Counted from the first letter of the stretch, positions 19,647 to 27,771 are shown. The stretch: DNA of 64,000 nt from CALKXV01 sp965228905 (GCA_965228905.1 CBDDII010000003.1:1426001-1490000), one strand, 5' to 3'. Numbers and translations are program-made. The notes: generated by a model not told the origin, from the sequence alone.

Positions 19647-20377
19647 GCCTTGCCGCCTTGAAGGATGCCGGTTTCGACGTTCTGGCCCGCAACCACGCCG
19701 AGGCGATCCTGGCGCACGACTTCCCCGGCGAGTTGGACCTTCTGGCGCGTGTCCTGTCCGAGTTTCGCATTTCCCTTGGTGAAGTGATCTCAGGCGGGGG
19801 CGGCGAGGCGGGGCTGACTCAGCGCCTTCGCCATGAATTGTCCGACCTCAATTGGCGCAAGCACAACTTCAGCGTGGAAACCGTTGTCGATGGCCGCGCC
19901 CGCGCCGGGATCAGCCACGAGGTCGATCACGTCAAATTCGCCGAGAAGGGCGCGCTGGCGCTTGAGATCGAGTGGAACAACAAGGATCCCTTCTTTGACC
20001 GGGATCTTGAGAATTTCCAAAGGCTCCATGCCCTGAGCGCGATCAGCGTCGGTATCGTCGTCACGCGCGGGGCCTCGATGCAGGAGGCTTTTCTGAAAAG
20101 GATCACCGCCTGGATGAAAGACGCGGGGCTGGCCTCGGAAGTAGACCTCGTCAGGCTGGGCATCGCCGCGCGGACCGTGGCACAGCGAAAGGCCGTGTCC
20201 GACCAGGTCGCGCGGGGCACGCCTTTTGCCGAAGCCTTCGCGCGCAAGTTCGTTGCCGACAAGTTCGGCCAGGCCACAACCCATTGGGCCAAGCTGGAAG
20301 ACCGCGTCTCACGCGGGGTCGGCAACCCCTGTCCCTTGTTGCTGGTGGGGTTGCCCGCGTCGATCCTGACGGACTAG
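19643..20377 (+). CDS. BglII/BstYI-like type II restriction endonuclease
   Basis: A 244-residue protein that resembles the BglII/BstYI restriction endonuclease family (PD-(D/E)XK fold). The clearest match is the segment LEIEWNNKDPFFDRDLENF. A candidate metal-binding active site is D95, then E108-x-E110 after 12 residues; the known family uses D...E-x-Q. Known members cut AGATCT or RGATCY. It starts inside the GNAT stop (four-base overlap). An MT-A70 methylase lies 0.7 kb downstream on the other strand, beyond an L,D-transpeptidase gene. That it functions as a restriction enzyme is inference; family resemblance is fairly strong. Confidence 0.78.
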   Translation: MSLAALKDAGFDVLARNHAEAILAHDFPGELDLLARVLSEFRISLGEVISGGGGEAGLTQRLRHELSDLNWRKHNFSVETVVDGRARAGISHEVDHVKFAEKGALALEIEWNNKDPFFDRDLENFQRLHALSAISVGIVVTRGASMQEAFLKRITAWMKDAGLASEVDLVRLGIAARTVAQRKAVSDQVARGTPFAEAFARKFVADKFGQATTHWAKLEDRVSRGVGNPCPLLLVGLPASILTD

Positions 20378-20946
20378 GTGGTCATCGGGTGCAGATGCAC
20401 GATCGTGTCCAGGGGTACCCGGTCATAAAGATGCACCGCATAGCCATTGGTCAGCCGCGCACAGCCGTTCGACACCCGTGACAGGATCGTGTTCGGCTGA
20501 TTCGTGCCGTGAATCCGCAACATGCTGTCGCCGCCATTCGGATGGAACAGATAAAGCGCACGTGCACCCAGGGGATTGGACGGCCCGCCGGGCATTCCAT
20601 CGACCCATTCTTCGTACTTGGGATTGCGTTCGATCATCTCGGCCGTGGGCGTCCAGCTTGGCCATTCCTTCTTGGCCTTGATCACGTAGGATCCCGGCTC
20701 CCAAAGATGTTTTCTTGCGACACCAATGGGATAGCGAATGGCGCGGCCCTTCTCCATCGTCCAGTAAAGCGCGAATTCGTCCGGCTTCACATGGATGCGA
20801 TAAGGCACGGTCTTGCGACCGACACGCACGATTCGCGCCATGCGCGGATCAATTTCGTCTTTCGCGCGGCTCGCAATGGCAGGAGCGGCAGAAAACACAG
20901 TGGCAGCGGTCGCGCCAAGCACGACCTCGCGTCGATTGAGCAGCAT
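20374..20946 (-). CDS. L,D-transpeptidase (YkuD domain), exported
   Basis: A 190-residue periplasmic L,D-transpeptidase that forms 3-3 peptidoglycan cross-links or anchors proteins to the wall. The N-terminus (MLLNRREVVLGATAATVFSAAPAIASRA) is a Tat-like or Sec signal with an RREVVLG motif. The catalytic signature is present in full: H146 in RIHGTNQP and C162 in SNGCARL. It has no extra domains and is a compact ErfK/YbiS/YcfS/YnhG-type enzyme. It is convergent with the endonuclease gene (four-base overlap) and lies downstream of the methylase gene on the same strand. Confidence 0.92.
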   Translation of the reverse strand: MLLNRREVVLGATAATVFSAAPAIASRAKDEIDPRMARIVRVGRKTVPYRIHVKPDEFALYWTMEKGRAIRYPIGVARKHLWEPGSYVIKAKKEWPSWTPTAEMIERNPKYEEWVDGMPGGPSNPLGARALYLFHPNGGDSMLRIHGTNQPNTILSRVSNGCARLTNGYAVHLYDRVPLDTIVHLHPMTT

Positions 20947-21056
20947 AACATACCCTCGTTAACGTCCCCGCCGAAGAAAATAGCACGCCGCCGTGCGTCG
21001 GTCATCCGTCTCACGCGCCTGTTATGCTTAGTTTTTTAGGTGTGTGACTTTCGGGC

Positions 21057-21734
21057 TTATTCCGCCGCGACGCTGGAATTATAGCCATATGTCTTCCAGT
21101 CCGGCTTGTAATCCGCATCCGCCTGGTTGCCCCAGACCGTCCAGCCCTTGCGGATGCCGCGCCCGAAAAGCTCAAGGTAGGGGCCCCAGGAACAATCCTC
21201 GATCAGGCGGTATTGTTCGTCGGGTTTGCGCGAATGTTCGCGTTTTCTCGACTGGATCATGTTGACCTGGCGCCGCCCCGGCGCCTCGGTCCGGGCGTTC
21301 TTGCCGCGCGTGCCGAACAGGATGATCTCGGTCACGTTGCGGAAATAGAACCCCACGCCACGCCCGTCCGAACCGCCGTCTTTCCTGATTTTGTGCCAGA
21401 TGATGTTCGACTTGTACTCGAACCCCCAGGCGCTCAGCACCTGCAAACCCTCGGGCAAAAGCGCATTCGGCACCCAAAGATAGCAATGCGCACGGTCTTC
21501 CAGATGATCGGCGACGGGCAGGGCGCAGATGTCGGCCAGTTCCATCGTCGGATAGCGGGCCAGGCGCTTGTGCTCGGGCGCAACCTTGCCGGTGCGGTTC
21601 ACGAACCGCCACGGCGGATCGGCCAGAACCGTTCCGAACCTGTCGTCGCCCAGAAAGGCTTCCAAATCTTGTGCTGCGTCCTGCCCCATATCCAACATGA
21701 TGGTCGCTCCGGTGCCGAAAGGCCAGTGGAACAT
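21057..21734 (-). CDS. MT-A70 family adenine methyltransferase
   Basis: A 225-residue N6-adenine methyltransferase of the MT-A70 family. The catalytic DPPW motif is at 39-42 in VLADPPWRF, and the cofactor-binding region includes GFYFRNVTEIILFGTRGK. An ELFGRGIRKGW segment near the end is typical of prokaryotic and phage MT-A70 proteins. A second ATG 36 bases in (MLDMGQDAAQ) is an alternative start. It follows the response regulator gene on the same strand. It could modify DNA as partner of the nearby BglII-like protein, or act alone as an orphan methylase; the sequence does not decide this. Confidence 0.85.
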   Translation of the reverse strand: MFHWPFGTGATIMLDMGQDAAQDLEAFLGDDRFGTVLADPPWRFVNRTGKVAPEHKRLARYPTMELADICALPVADHLEDRAHCYLWVPNALLPEGLQVLSAWGFEYKSNIIWHKIRKDGGSDGRGVGFYFRNVTEIILFGTRGKNARTEAPGRRQVNMIQSRKREHSRKPDEQYRLIEDCSWGPYLELFGRGIRKGWTVWGNQADADYKPDWKTYGYNSSVAAE

Positions 21735-21776
21735 TATGTGAACATAGTGCCTCTGGCAAGGTTGATCTTGCCCGCG

Positions 21777-22490
21777 TCAGACCGGGGCAAGCGATTCCAT
21801 GCAAGCTTCGATGGCCAAAGCGATCTGTGCCGTCGCCTTGGCCGATGGTTTGGCGCACAAATTGCCAAGCCTTTCGGCCAACCGTCCGAGGTTTGCGTCA
21901 CCCGTCCCCTTGCCGATGCTGTGCAGAAATCCCGAAAGATAGGTCAAAGTTCCGACATCGGGCGACTGGCGCAGCATATCGACGACAAGCGCCAGGTCAT
22001 CGCGCAGGGCCACCGGATCAGGCTCAACCCGATCGTCTGCGGGATGGCTCAGTTTCGGCGGATGCTGCCCTTTCGGCAAAAGCGCAAGAACCGCCTTCTG
22101 AAACCCGTGGATCGAGGTGAGGGGCTTGGCGATGAACGTATCCGCCCCCGCCGCCATTGCCGCATCCGCCAATGTATCGTCCCCTGAAATCGCGATGATC
22201 CCGTCGATGCCGGGTTCGCTCATTGCCAGCGTTTCGATCAGTTCCAACCCCGAGCCATCGGGCAGCCCAAGGTCGATCACGACAATGCGCGGCCGGTAGG
22301 ACCGAAGGTGCCGCGCGGCCGAAGCAAGGCTTTCCGCCCGCCGGATCCGCGCGCCCGAACGTTGGCAGATCAGCCGCAGCACCTCGCAGGCATGGCGGCT
22401 GTCTTCGACCAGAAGGATCATCGTTCCAAGCAGGGGGCGATCCGGCGTCGGCGGCTGCATCATGATCAGGTCTTCAAGCGTTTCAGGCAT
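21777..22490 (-). CDS. Response regulator with receiver domain and non-DNA-binding C-terminus
   Basis: A 237-residue protein. Residues 24-140 form a CheY-like receiver: acidic pair E29/D30 in LLVEDS, phosphoacceptor D73 in VVIDLGLPDGSG, and the conserved lysine K122 in IAKPL. The remaining roughly 95 residues are helical and do not resemble a known DNA-binding output domain. They could be a histidine-phosphotransfer-like or protein-interaction bundle. An AAAGG ribosome binding site lies seven bases ahead of the ATG. No histidine kinase is adjacent. It sits just upstream of the MT-A70 gene on the same strand, 42 bases away. Confidence 0.82.
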   Translation of the reverse strand: MPETLEDLIMMQPPTPDRPLLGTMILLVEDSRHACEVLRLICQRSGARIRRAESLASAARHLRSYRPRIVVIDLGLPDGSGLELIETLAMSEPGIDGIIAISGDDTLADAAMAAGADTFIAKPLTSIHGFQKAVLALLPKGQHPPKLSHPADDRVEPDPVALRDDLALVVDMLRQSPDVGTLTYLSGFLHSIGKGTGDANLGRLAERLGNLCAKPSAKATAQIALAIEACMESLAPV

Positions 22491-22634
22491 GGGATGGCCT
22501 TTCGGGCTGAGTCCTCGACCATATTTCGCCCAATTGGCTAATGTCGGGTTAACCCCGCCCCTGCGTCGGCATGTCCCTTGCCGGGGGCAGGGCGCGACCC
22601 CATAACCAAGGCAAGCAAAACACGAGGAAATCCC

Positions 22635-23039
22635 ATGATTGGACGGTTGAACCATGTGGCCATCGCGGTCCCCGACCTCGAAGCCGCGTCCGAACAATAC
22701 CGCAGCACCCTTGGCGCGGATGTAGGCGCACCCCAGGACGAACCCGATCACGGCGTGACGGTGGTCTTCATCACCCTGCCCAACACCAAGATCGAACTGC
22801 TTTATCCCCTTGGCGAAAACTCCCCGATCGCCGGCTTCCTTGAAAAGAACCCCTCGGGCGGCATCCATCACGTCTGTTACGAGGTCGCGGACATCACCGC
22901 CGCCGCCGAGAAGCTCAAAGCCGCGGGCGCGCGCGTCCTTGGCAACGGCGAACCCAAGATCGGTGCCCATGGCAAACCTGTCCTGTTCCTGCACCCGAAG
23001 GATTTCACCGGCACACTGGTCGAACTGGAACAGGTCTGA
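22635..23039 (+). CDS. mce: Methylmalonyl-CoA epimerase
   Basis: A 134-residue VOC-fold metalloenzyme that interconverts (S)- and (R)-methylmalonyl-CoA in propionyl-CoA catabolism. It opens with LNHVAIAVPDLEAA (metal-ligand histidine in NHVAI), has GGIHHVCYEVADI in the second repeat, and ends with the metal-ligand region LFLHPKDFTGTLVELEQ. This combination is specific to the epimerase rather than general glyoxalases. GAGGAAA precedes the ATG. The stop overlaps the DUF1467 start by one base, an arrangement I associate with alphaproteobacteria. Confidence 0.92.
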   Translation: MIGRLNHVAIAVPDLEAASEQYRSTLGADVGAPQDEPDHGVTVVFITLPNTKIELLYPLGENSPIAGFLEKNPSGGIHHVCYEVADITAAAEKLKAAGARVLGNGEPKIGAHGKPVLFLHPKDFTGTLVELEQV

Positions 23040-23326
23040 TGAGCATCGTCTCGGCCATCGTCCTTCTGGCGGTCGTCTGGTTCATGACGCTTTTCGTCGT
23101 CCTGCCGATCCGGCTGGAAACACAAGGCGACGTCGGCGAACGGGTCGAAGGCACCCACGCCGGCTCTCCCGCCTCCAGCTTTTCGATGAAACGCAAGATC
23201 GTGCTGACCACCCTGATCGCGGTGCCGCTTTGGGCGGTGATCGCCGCCGTCATCCTTTGGGGCGGCATCAGTGTGCGCGACATCGACTTCTTTAACCGCA
23301 TGGGCGAGTCTGAACAGACCGGCTAG
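23039..23326 (+). CDS. DUF1467 family small membrane protein
   Basis: A 95-residue protein with two transmembrane helices (about 4-24 and 57-78) separated by a polar loop with the conserved LPIRLETQGDVG and GTHAGSPA motifs. This matches DUF1467, found mainly in alphaproteobacteria and of unknown function. It is translationally coupled to mce and its end overlaps the convergent EI24/CysZ-like gene by four bases. Confidence 0.86.
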   Translation: MSIVSAIVLLAVVWFMTLFVVLPIRLETQGDVGERVEGTHAGSPASSFSMKRKIVLTTLIAVPLWAVIAAVILWGGISVRDIDFFNRMGESEQTG

Positions 23327-24003
23327 CGCACCAGTCGGTGATAGATGTGGGTGAATGTCGCCACCCCCAGGATCGGAACCAGAAGGTTCACCAACGGGAT
23401 CGACAGCGGCACCGCCATCAAGGCCCCTGCCGTCCAGACCGTCAGCATGTTGCGCCGAAAGGCCTGACCCGCCTTGCGCCGTCCCATCCGGCGAACGGCG
23501 ATCATGCGGAAATATTCGCGCGACAGCAGGAACCCGTTCAGCCCGTAAAAGACGAAGGGGGCAAGCGGCGTGAAATACAAGACAAGAGCGGCAAGGTTGG
23601 CAAGGATGATAACACCGAGAAAAGTCAGCGATTCCCGGATGTTCTCGGCCAAGCCCACATGTGGGGCAGGGCCAAGCTCGGGGTAATGGACCGCTTCGAC
23701 AGCATCCGCCACCTCGTCCAGGAAAAGCCCGGTGAAGGCCGAGGCGACCGGCACCATCAGGAACACCGATAGCACCATCATCAGGATCACCGACCCCCAG
23801 GAAATCAGGTTCTCGGCCACCCCCACTTCGCCGATCCATGGCAGGGACAGGCTCTCGGGCAGAATCCAAAGCACGCCGAAGTAAACCAGAGCATAAAGGC
23901 CGAACAAAAGGCCGATGGTCAGCCCGACGCCCTTCAGCAAGACCGCGCGAAACCGCGGGTCACTCATCTGGCCGAGGGCGGCGGCAAATGAGGTGAAAAT
24001 CAA
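23323..24003 (-). CDS. EI24/CysZ-like membrane protein, TTG start
   Basis: A 226-residue inner-membrane protein of the EI24 (CysZ-like) family with four to five hydrophobic segments, including the LTFLGVIILANLAALVLYFTP region. I place the start at a TTG giving (M)IFTSFAAALGQMSDPRFRAV. Family members typically begin M-I-x-x-x-F-x-x-x-L-G-Q, and this TTG overlaps the nitroreductase stop by four bases. An internal ATG (MSDPRF) 36 bases later is the alternative. CysZ proteins move sulfate, but this branch is not proven to. Confidence 0.8.
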   Translation of the reverse strand: MIFTSFAAALGQMSDPRFRAVLLKGVGLTIGLLFGLYALVYFGVLWILPESLSLPWIGEVGVAENLISWGSVILMMVLSVFLMVPVASAFTGLFLDEVADAVEAVHYPELGPAPHVGLAENIRESLTFLGVIILANLAALVLYFTPLAPFVFYGLNGFLLSREYFRMIAVRRMGRRKAGQAFRRNMLTVWTAGALMAVPLSIPLVNLLVPILGVATFTHIYHRLVR

Positions 24004-24578
24004 TTCTCGATCCACTCGGTAATCGCGTCCAGATCGGGGCGGGGCCGCTCGGGCGGGGCACTTGTTTCCGTGCCGATGTGCATGATGCCCGCGATCCACT
24101 CGTGCGGCATCAGCCCGAGATTCCGCTCACGCCAATCCCGGTCATGGCTGGCCCAGCCCGACAGCCAGTTCGCGCCCCAACCCGCCGCCAATGCCGCGCT
24201 CAACAGGTTCATGCAGACGGCACCGGCCGACAAGACCTGCTCGACCTCAGGGATCTTGTCCGAAGGTTTGGGGCTGAAGACCACGACCACCGCAAGGGGC
24301 GACCGCGTGTATTCATCCACCGCCTTTTCCACCTTGCCTGGCTCAACATCCAGCACCTTGCCGGCCTCGGGCAGGGTTTCGGACAGCCGCTTCAGCGCCG
24401 CCGGTTCCAGCACCAGAAACCGCCAGGGCTCCAGCTTGCCGTGATCGGGGCAACGCGCCGCCACGGTCAGGATCTCGCGCAATTGATCGCGGTCCGGGGC
24501 AGGGGCGCTCAGCGTCTTGGCCGGGCGCGACCGGCGCGACTGCAGAAACTCAAAGGCGGCGGGGTTTGCGTCGGGCAT
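24000..24578 (-). CDS. Nitroreductase family protein
   Basis: A 192-residue FMN-dependent oxidoreductase of the nitroreductase family. It has the typical N-terminal FLQSRRSRPAKTL (FMN phosphate-binding arginines) and CPDHGKLEPWRFLV, plus a C-terminal HIGTETSAPPERPRP segment as in YdjA-like members. The ATG giving MPDANPAAF is preceded by AAAAGGAG; an in-frame GTG six bases upstream would sit on the ribosome binding site and was rejected. The stop overlaps the EI24-like start. It is divergent from the ArsR-family regulator gene, which may control it. Confidence 0.88.
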   Translation of the reverse strand: MPDANPAAFEFLQSRRSRPAKTLSAPAPDRDQLREILTVAARCPDHGKLEPWRFLVLEPAALKRLSETLPEAGKVLDVEPGKVEKAVDEYTRSPLAVVVVFSPKPSDKIPEVEQVLSAGAVCMNLLSAALAAGWGANWLSGWASHDRDWRERNLGLMPHEWIAGIMHIGTETSAPPERPRPDLDAITEWIEN

Positions 24579-24650
24579 CGTCACTCCTTTTCACTCGCCG
24601 TTATCTAGGCAGAGATCACCGCGATTGCCAGCGGTCGAAACAGACTTCCA

Positions 24651-24680
24651 TATATCGAAGAATCACTATATAGAGAAATT
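24651..24680. promoter_or_regulatory. AT-rich direct repeat, candidate ArsR-family operator
   Basis: Two 12-base units starting at 24651 (TATATCGAAGAA) and 24667 (TATATAGAGAAA) match at nine of 12 positions, 16 bases apart. They lie in the short gap between the divergent nitroreductase and arsR-like genes and just before the arsR ribosome binding site. The composition contrasts sharply with the GC-rich surroundings. An operator and promoter function is inferred from position only. Confidence 0.35.
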
Positions 24681-24683
24681 GCT

Positions 24684-24998
24684 ATGCAATTCGATCTCGC
24701 CCTCTCCGCCCTTGCCGACCCGACCCGGCTGGCCATCATCGCCCGCCTCGCCGAGGAAGGCGAAGTCGACGCCACCGAACTGGCCCGACCATTCGACATC
24801 TCCCAGCCCTCGGTCTCGCGCCACATCAAGGTGCTTGAGGAAACCGGCTGGGTCACCCGCCGCCGCATCGGCACCCGCCGCCCCCTGCGCTTGTCGCCTG
24901 AACGATTGGCCGAGGTCCACCAATGGTCCGGCGGGCTGATCGCGGCGATGGAAGCCAACTACGCCCGGCTCGACCGGCTTCTGGAACATAAGGACTGA
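24684..24998 (+). CDS. ArsR-family transcriptional regulator
   Basis: A 104-residue winged-helix repressor. It shows the standard opening ALSALADPTRLAIIARLAEEGE and recognition helix region FDISQPSVSRHIKVLEETGWV, with LRLSPERLAEV after the wing. There are no cysteine pairs of the metal-sensing type, so this is the non-metal ArsR subgroup usually paired with SRPBCC/AHSA1 proteins. The partner AHSA1 gene begins three bases after its stop. It is probably autoregulated through the AT-rich repeat immediately upstream. Confidence 0.9.
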   Translation: MQFDLALSALADPTRLAIIARLAEEGEVDATELARPFDISQPSVSRHIKVLEETGWVTRRRIGTRRPLRLSPERLAEVHQWSGGLIAAMEANYARLDRLLEHKD

Positions 24999-25001
24999 CA
25001 G

Positions 25002-25460
25002 ATGAAACTTGATTGCAAGGAAGTCGGCGAGCGCGAGTTGCACTTCACCCGACGCTTCAACGCCCCGCCCGAACGGGTCTTCGCCGCCCATACCGATCCC
25101 GCCCTGATCCAGCAATGGATGCTTGGTCCCGACGGCTGGACGATGCCCGAGTGCCGCAGCGAAGCGAAAATCGGCGGCACCTACAAGTTCACCTGGTCGA
25201 ACGGCGAAGAATCTTTCTCCGTCACGGGCGAATACCTCGACCTCGATCCGCCAAACCGGATCGTCCATACCGAGGATTGGGGCAGCGGCGATATGGGATA
25301 TTCCACCATCACCACCACCTTCGAACCGGAGGGCGAGGGCACGCTGATGACGCTGGTCGTGGTCTACCCCGACGCCGAGGCGCGCGCACTGGCCCTGACC
25401 ACCGGCATGACCGAAGGCATGGAAGACAGCTATGCGCGGCTCGACAGCTCCGGCCTATAG
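25002..25460 (+). CDS. SRPBCC (AHSA1-like) domain protein
   Basis: A 152-residue START-like protein of the AHSA1 (activator of Hsp90 ATPase homologue 1-like) family. The usual elements are LHFTRRFNAPPERVFAAHTDPALIQQW, a GGTYKFTW strand and TTTFEPEGEGTLMTL. It is coupled to the arsR-like gene (three bases apart), the common ArsR-SRPBCC two-gene unit. A ligand-binding role in a hydrophobic pocket is expected; the ligand is unknown. Its last six bases overlap the convergent HDAC-like gene. Confidence 0.88.
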   Translation: MKLDCKEVGERELHFTRRFNAPPERVFAAHTDPALIQQWMLGPDGWTMPECRSEAKIGGTYKFTWSNGEESFSVTGEYLDLDPPNRIVHTEDWGSGDMGYSTITTTFEPEGEGTLMTLVVVYPDAEARALALTTGMTEGMEDSYARLDSSGL

Positions 25461-26549
25461 CGCCGCCGCCATCTCGCCGATCAACCCGTCAAGATAGGCA
25501 TCGAACCGGGCACCGGGCTGGCGTTTCTCCAGCGTTTCGGCAAAGGCATCGGGGGCGTCGATTACGCTTTCGGCCAGTTCGGCGACCACCGCATGGCCGC
25601 AGAACGGCACATAGGCTTCGGAATAACCACCCTCGTGCACCATCACGACCCGGCCCTCGCAAACCTCCCCGGCCAATTCCATCACCTGGCGCGTCATCGC
25701 CCGAAACGTCGCCGCGCTGGCCAGCATCCGCCCAAGGGGATCGAAAGCGGCCGCATCGAACCCGCAGGCCACGACGATCGCGTCGGGCTGAAACGCCCGG
25801 ATTGCGGGCAGGGCAAGGCGCTCCATCGCGGCCAGATAGCCCTTGTGGCCGGTGCCGGGGGGCAGGGGGATGTTCAGGTTGAAACCCAGCCCCGCACCTT
25901 CACCCCGGTCGGCAAAATCCCCGGTGTCCAGCGGATAATTCCGTTCCTGATGCAGCGACACGGCCAGCACATCCGCGCGATCATAGAAAATCGCCTCGGT
26001 CCCGTTGCCGTGATGCACATCCCAATCCAGCACCGCGACCCGCCCCGCCTTGCCCGCCGCGAGCGCAGACTCCACCGCAATCGCGATGTTCGCCAGCAGG
26101 CAGAACCCGTTCTGCCAATCTACTGTGCAATGATGCCCCGGCGGGCGCGACAGCGCATAGGCATTGTCCAAATCCCCATCCAGAACCGAAAACAAGGCCC
26201 CTTTCGCCAACCCCGCCGACAAACAGGCAATGTCATAGCCATCCGGGCCGAAAGGTGCGCGCAACCCCAATTCGCCGCCACCGGTCTCGGCCATCTCGCG
26301 GAACGCATCCAGAAACGCCGCCGGATGCACCAGCAAGAGATCCTCCCGGCTGACGGGCGGCGCGGATCGCACATCCAGTTCCGCCATCAGGCCGGTCACC
26401 TCGATCAGGTTCCGCATCCGCCGCTTGGTCTCGGGGTTTTCCGGCAATCCACCCCCCGGTTGCATCAAACCGCCCTGAGGCAGCATGAAGGAGTAATTCC
26501 CGCCCCCATGCCAGAAACACCGCTCGTCCGTGAAAAATCCCGTGGTCAT
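25455..26549 (-). CDS. Histone deacetylase-like amidohydrolase
   Basis: A 364-residue zinc-dependent deacetylase of the arginase/deacetylase superfamily, class II HDAC or acetylpolyamine amidohydrolase type. The motifs are intact: RPPGHH (HH at 139-140), zinc ligands in DWDVHHGNGT (D175/D177 region and H179), VACGFDA, and the late HEGGYSE glycine-tyrosine motif. In bacteria such enzymes hydrolyse acetylpolyamines or acetylated small molecules. The repeat copy at 26611-26657 separates it from ychF upstream. Confidence 0.9.
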   Translation of the reverse strand: MTTGFFTDERCFWHGGGNYSFMLPQGGLMQPGGGLPENPETKRRMRNLIEVTGLMAELDVRSAPPVSREDLLLVHPAAFLDAFREMAETGGGELGLRAPFGPDGYDIACLSAGLAKGALFSVLDGDLDNAYALSRPPGHHCTVDWQNGFCLLANIAIAVESALAAGKAGRVAVLDWDVHHGNGTEAIFYDRADVLAVSLHQERNYPLDTGDFADRGEGAGLGFNLNIPLPPGTGHKGYLAAMERLALPAIRAFQPDAIVVACGFDAAAFDPLGRMLASAATFRAMTRQVMELAGEVCEGRVVMVHEGGYSEAYVPFCGHAVVAELAESVIDAPDAFAETLEKRQPGARFDAYLDGLIGEMAAAL

Positions 26550-26610
26550 GGGTGAACCCTAGGCGCTCCCCCCACGAAGCACCATACGAACAATTCGACT
26601 AAAATTGCGC

Positions 26611-26674
26611 TTCTTCTGTCCGGAATACTTCGAAGGTGTGGGAGCAGCGCTCCCACATCGCGCCAAGGCGCGAT
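26611..26674 (-). repeat. Dispersed palindromic repeat, copy A, plus second hairpin after ychF
   Basis: In transcript sense (minus strand) a perfect hairpin ATCGCGCC/GGCGCGAT (26657-26674) touches the ychF stop. It is followed by a perfect 9-bp hairpin TGTGGGAGC/GCTCCCACA (26637-26657), then CTTCGAAGTATT, then GAAGAAG. The second part shares GCGCTGCTCC, GTATT and GAAGAAG with copy B and the GTATT core with copy C. It lies between ychF and the HDAC-like gene and may act as 3' end or RNA-stability structure for ychF. Confidence 0.7.
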
Positions 26675-27771
26675 CAGCCCGAATGAAGGAAATGCAGAAC
26701 GTCGCCATCCTTCACGACATAGCCCTTGCCCTCGGCCCTCAGCTTGCCCGCATCCCGCGCCGCCGCCTCGCCCCCAAGGGTCACGTAGTCCTCGTAAGCC
26801 ACGGTTTCCGCGCGAATAAAGCCCTTCTCGAAGTCCCCGTGGATCACGCCCGCCGCCTGCGGTGCCGAGGTTCCGGCGGGGATCGTCCAGGCCCGCGCCT
26901 CTTTCGGCCCGGCGGTGAAATAGGTCTGCAATCCCAACAGGTCGTAGCCCGCCCGGATCAACCGATCCAGACCCGCCTCTTCCAACCCCATCTCCGACAG
27001 GAACATCTCGGCTTCTTCGGCGTCCAACTGGCTGATCTCTTCCTCGATCTTGGCCGAGATCACGACCGAGGCTGCACCTTCTTTCTCGGCCATCTCCGCC
27101 ACTGCCGCCGAATGGGCGTTGCCTTCGGCCGCTTCATCCTCGGCCACGTTGCAGACGTAAAGTACAGGCTTTGCCGTCAATAGCTGGAGCATGTCCCAGG
27201 CCTTGCGATCCTCGTCCGAAACCTCGACCGTCCGCGCCGGTTTGCCGGCTTCCAGCGCCGCAACCGCCTCTTTCAAAAGCCGCTCCTGCAAAACGGCCTC
27301 CTTGTCGCCGCCGCGTACCTTGCGCACGATGTTCTGAAGACGCTTTTCGATGCTTTCGAGATCCGCCAGCATCAATTCCGTCTCGATGGTTTCCGCATCC
27401 GTCACCGGATCGACGCGGCCCTCGACGTGGGTCACATCGCCATCCTCGAAACAGCGCAGCACATGGGCAATTGCATCCACCTCGCGGATGTTGGCCAGGA
27501 ACTGGTTGCCCAGACCTTCGCCCTTCGACGCACCCTTCACCAGCCCTGCAATATCGACAAAGGTCATCCGCGCCGGGATCACGCTCTGGCTTTTCGCGAT
27601 TTCGGCCAGTTTCGCCAGCCGCTGATCGGGCACCGCCACTTCGCCCACGTTCGGCTCGATCGTGCAAAACGGAAAATTCGCCGCCTGCGCTGCCGCGGTG
27701 CGGGTCAGAGCATTGAACAAGGTGGATTTCCCTACGTTGGGAAGTCCCACGATCCCGGTCTTGAACCCCAT
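26674..27771 (-). CDS. ychF: Redox-regulated ATPase YchF (Obg-like)
   Basis: A 365-residue translation-associated P-loop NTPase of the Obg superfamily that prefers ATP. The G1 motif is GLPNVGKSTLFNALT; the switch region has NFPFCTIEPNVG, G3 is VDIAGLVKGAS, and the noncanonical G4 region is YVCNVAEDE. The C-terminal TGS domain ends with the conserved RAETVAYEDYVTLGG and GKGYVVKDGDVLHFL. It appears to be a stand-alone gene terminated by two strong hairpins. Confidence 0.97.
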   Translation of the reverse strand: MGFKTGIVGLPNVGKSTLFNALTRTAAAQAANFPFCTIEPNVGEVAVPDQRLAKLAEIAKSQSVIPARMTFVDIAGLVKGASKGEGLGNQFLANIREVDAIAHVLRCFEDGDVTHVEGRVDPVTDAETIETELMLADLESIEKRLQNIVRKVRGGDKEAVLQERLLKEAVAALEAGKPARTVEVSDEDRKAWDMLQLLTAKPVLYVCNVAEDEAAEGNAHSAAVAEMAEKEGAASVVISAKIEEEISQLDAEEAEMFLSEMGLEEAGLDRLIRAGYDLLGLQTYFTAGPKEARAWTIPAGTSAPQAAGVIHGDFEKGFIRAETVAYEDYVTLGGEAAARDAGKLRAEGKGYVVKDGDVLHFLHSG

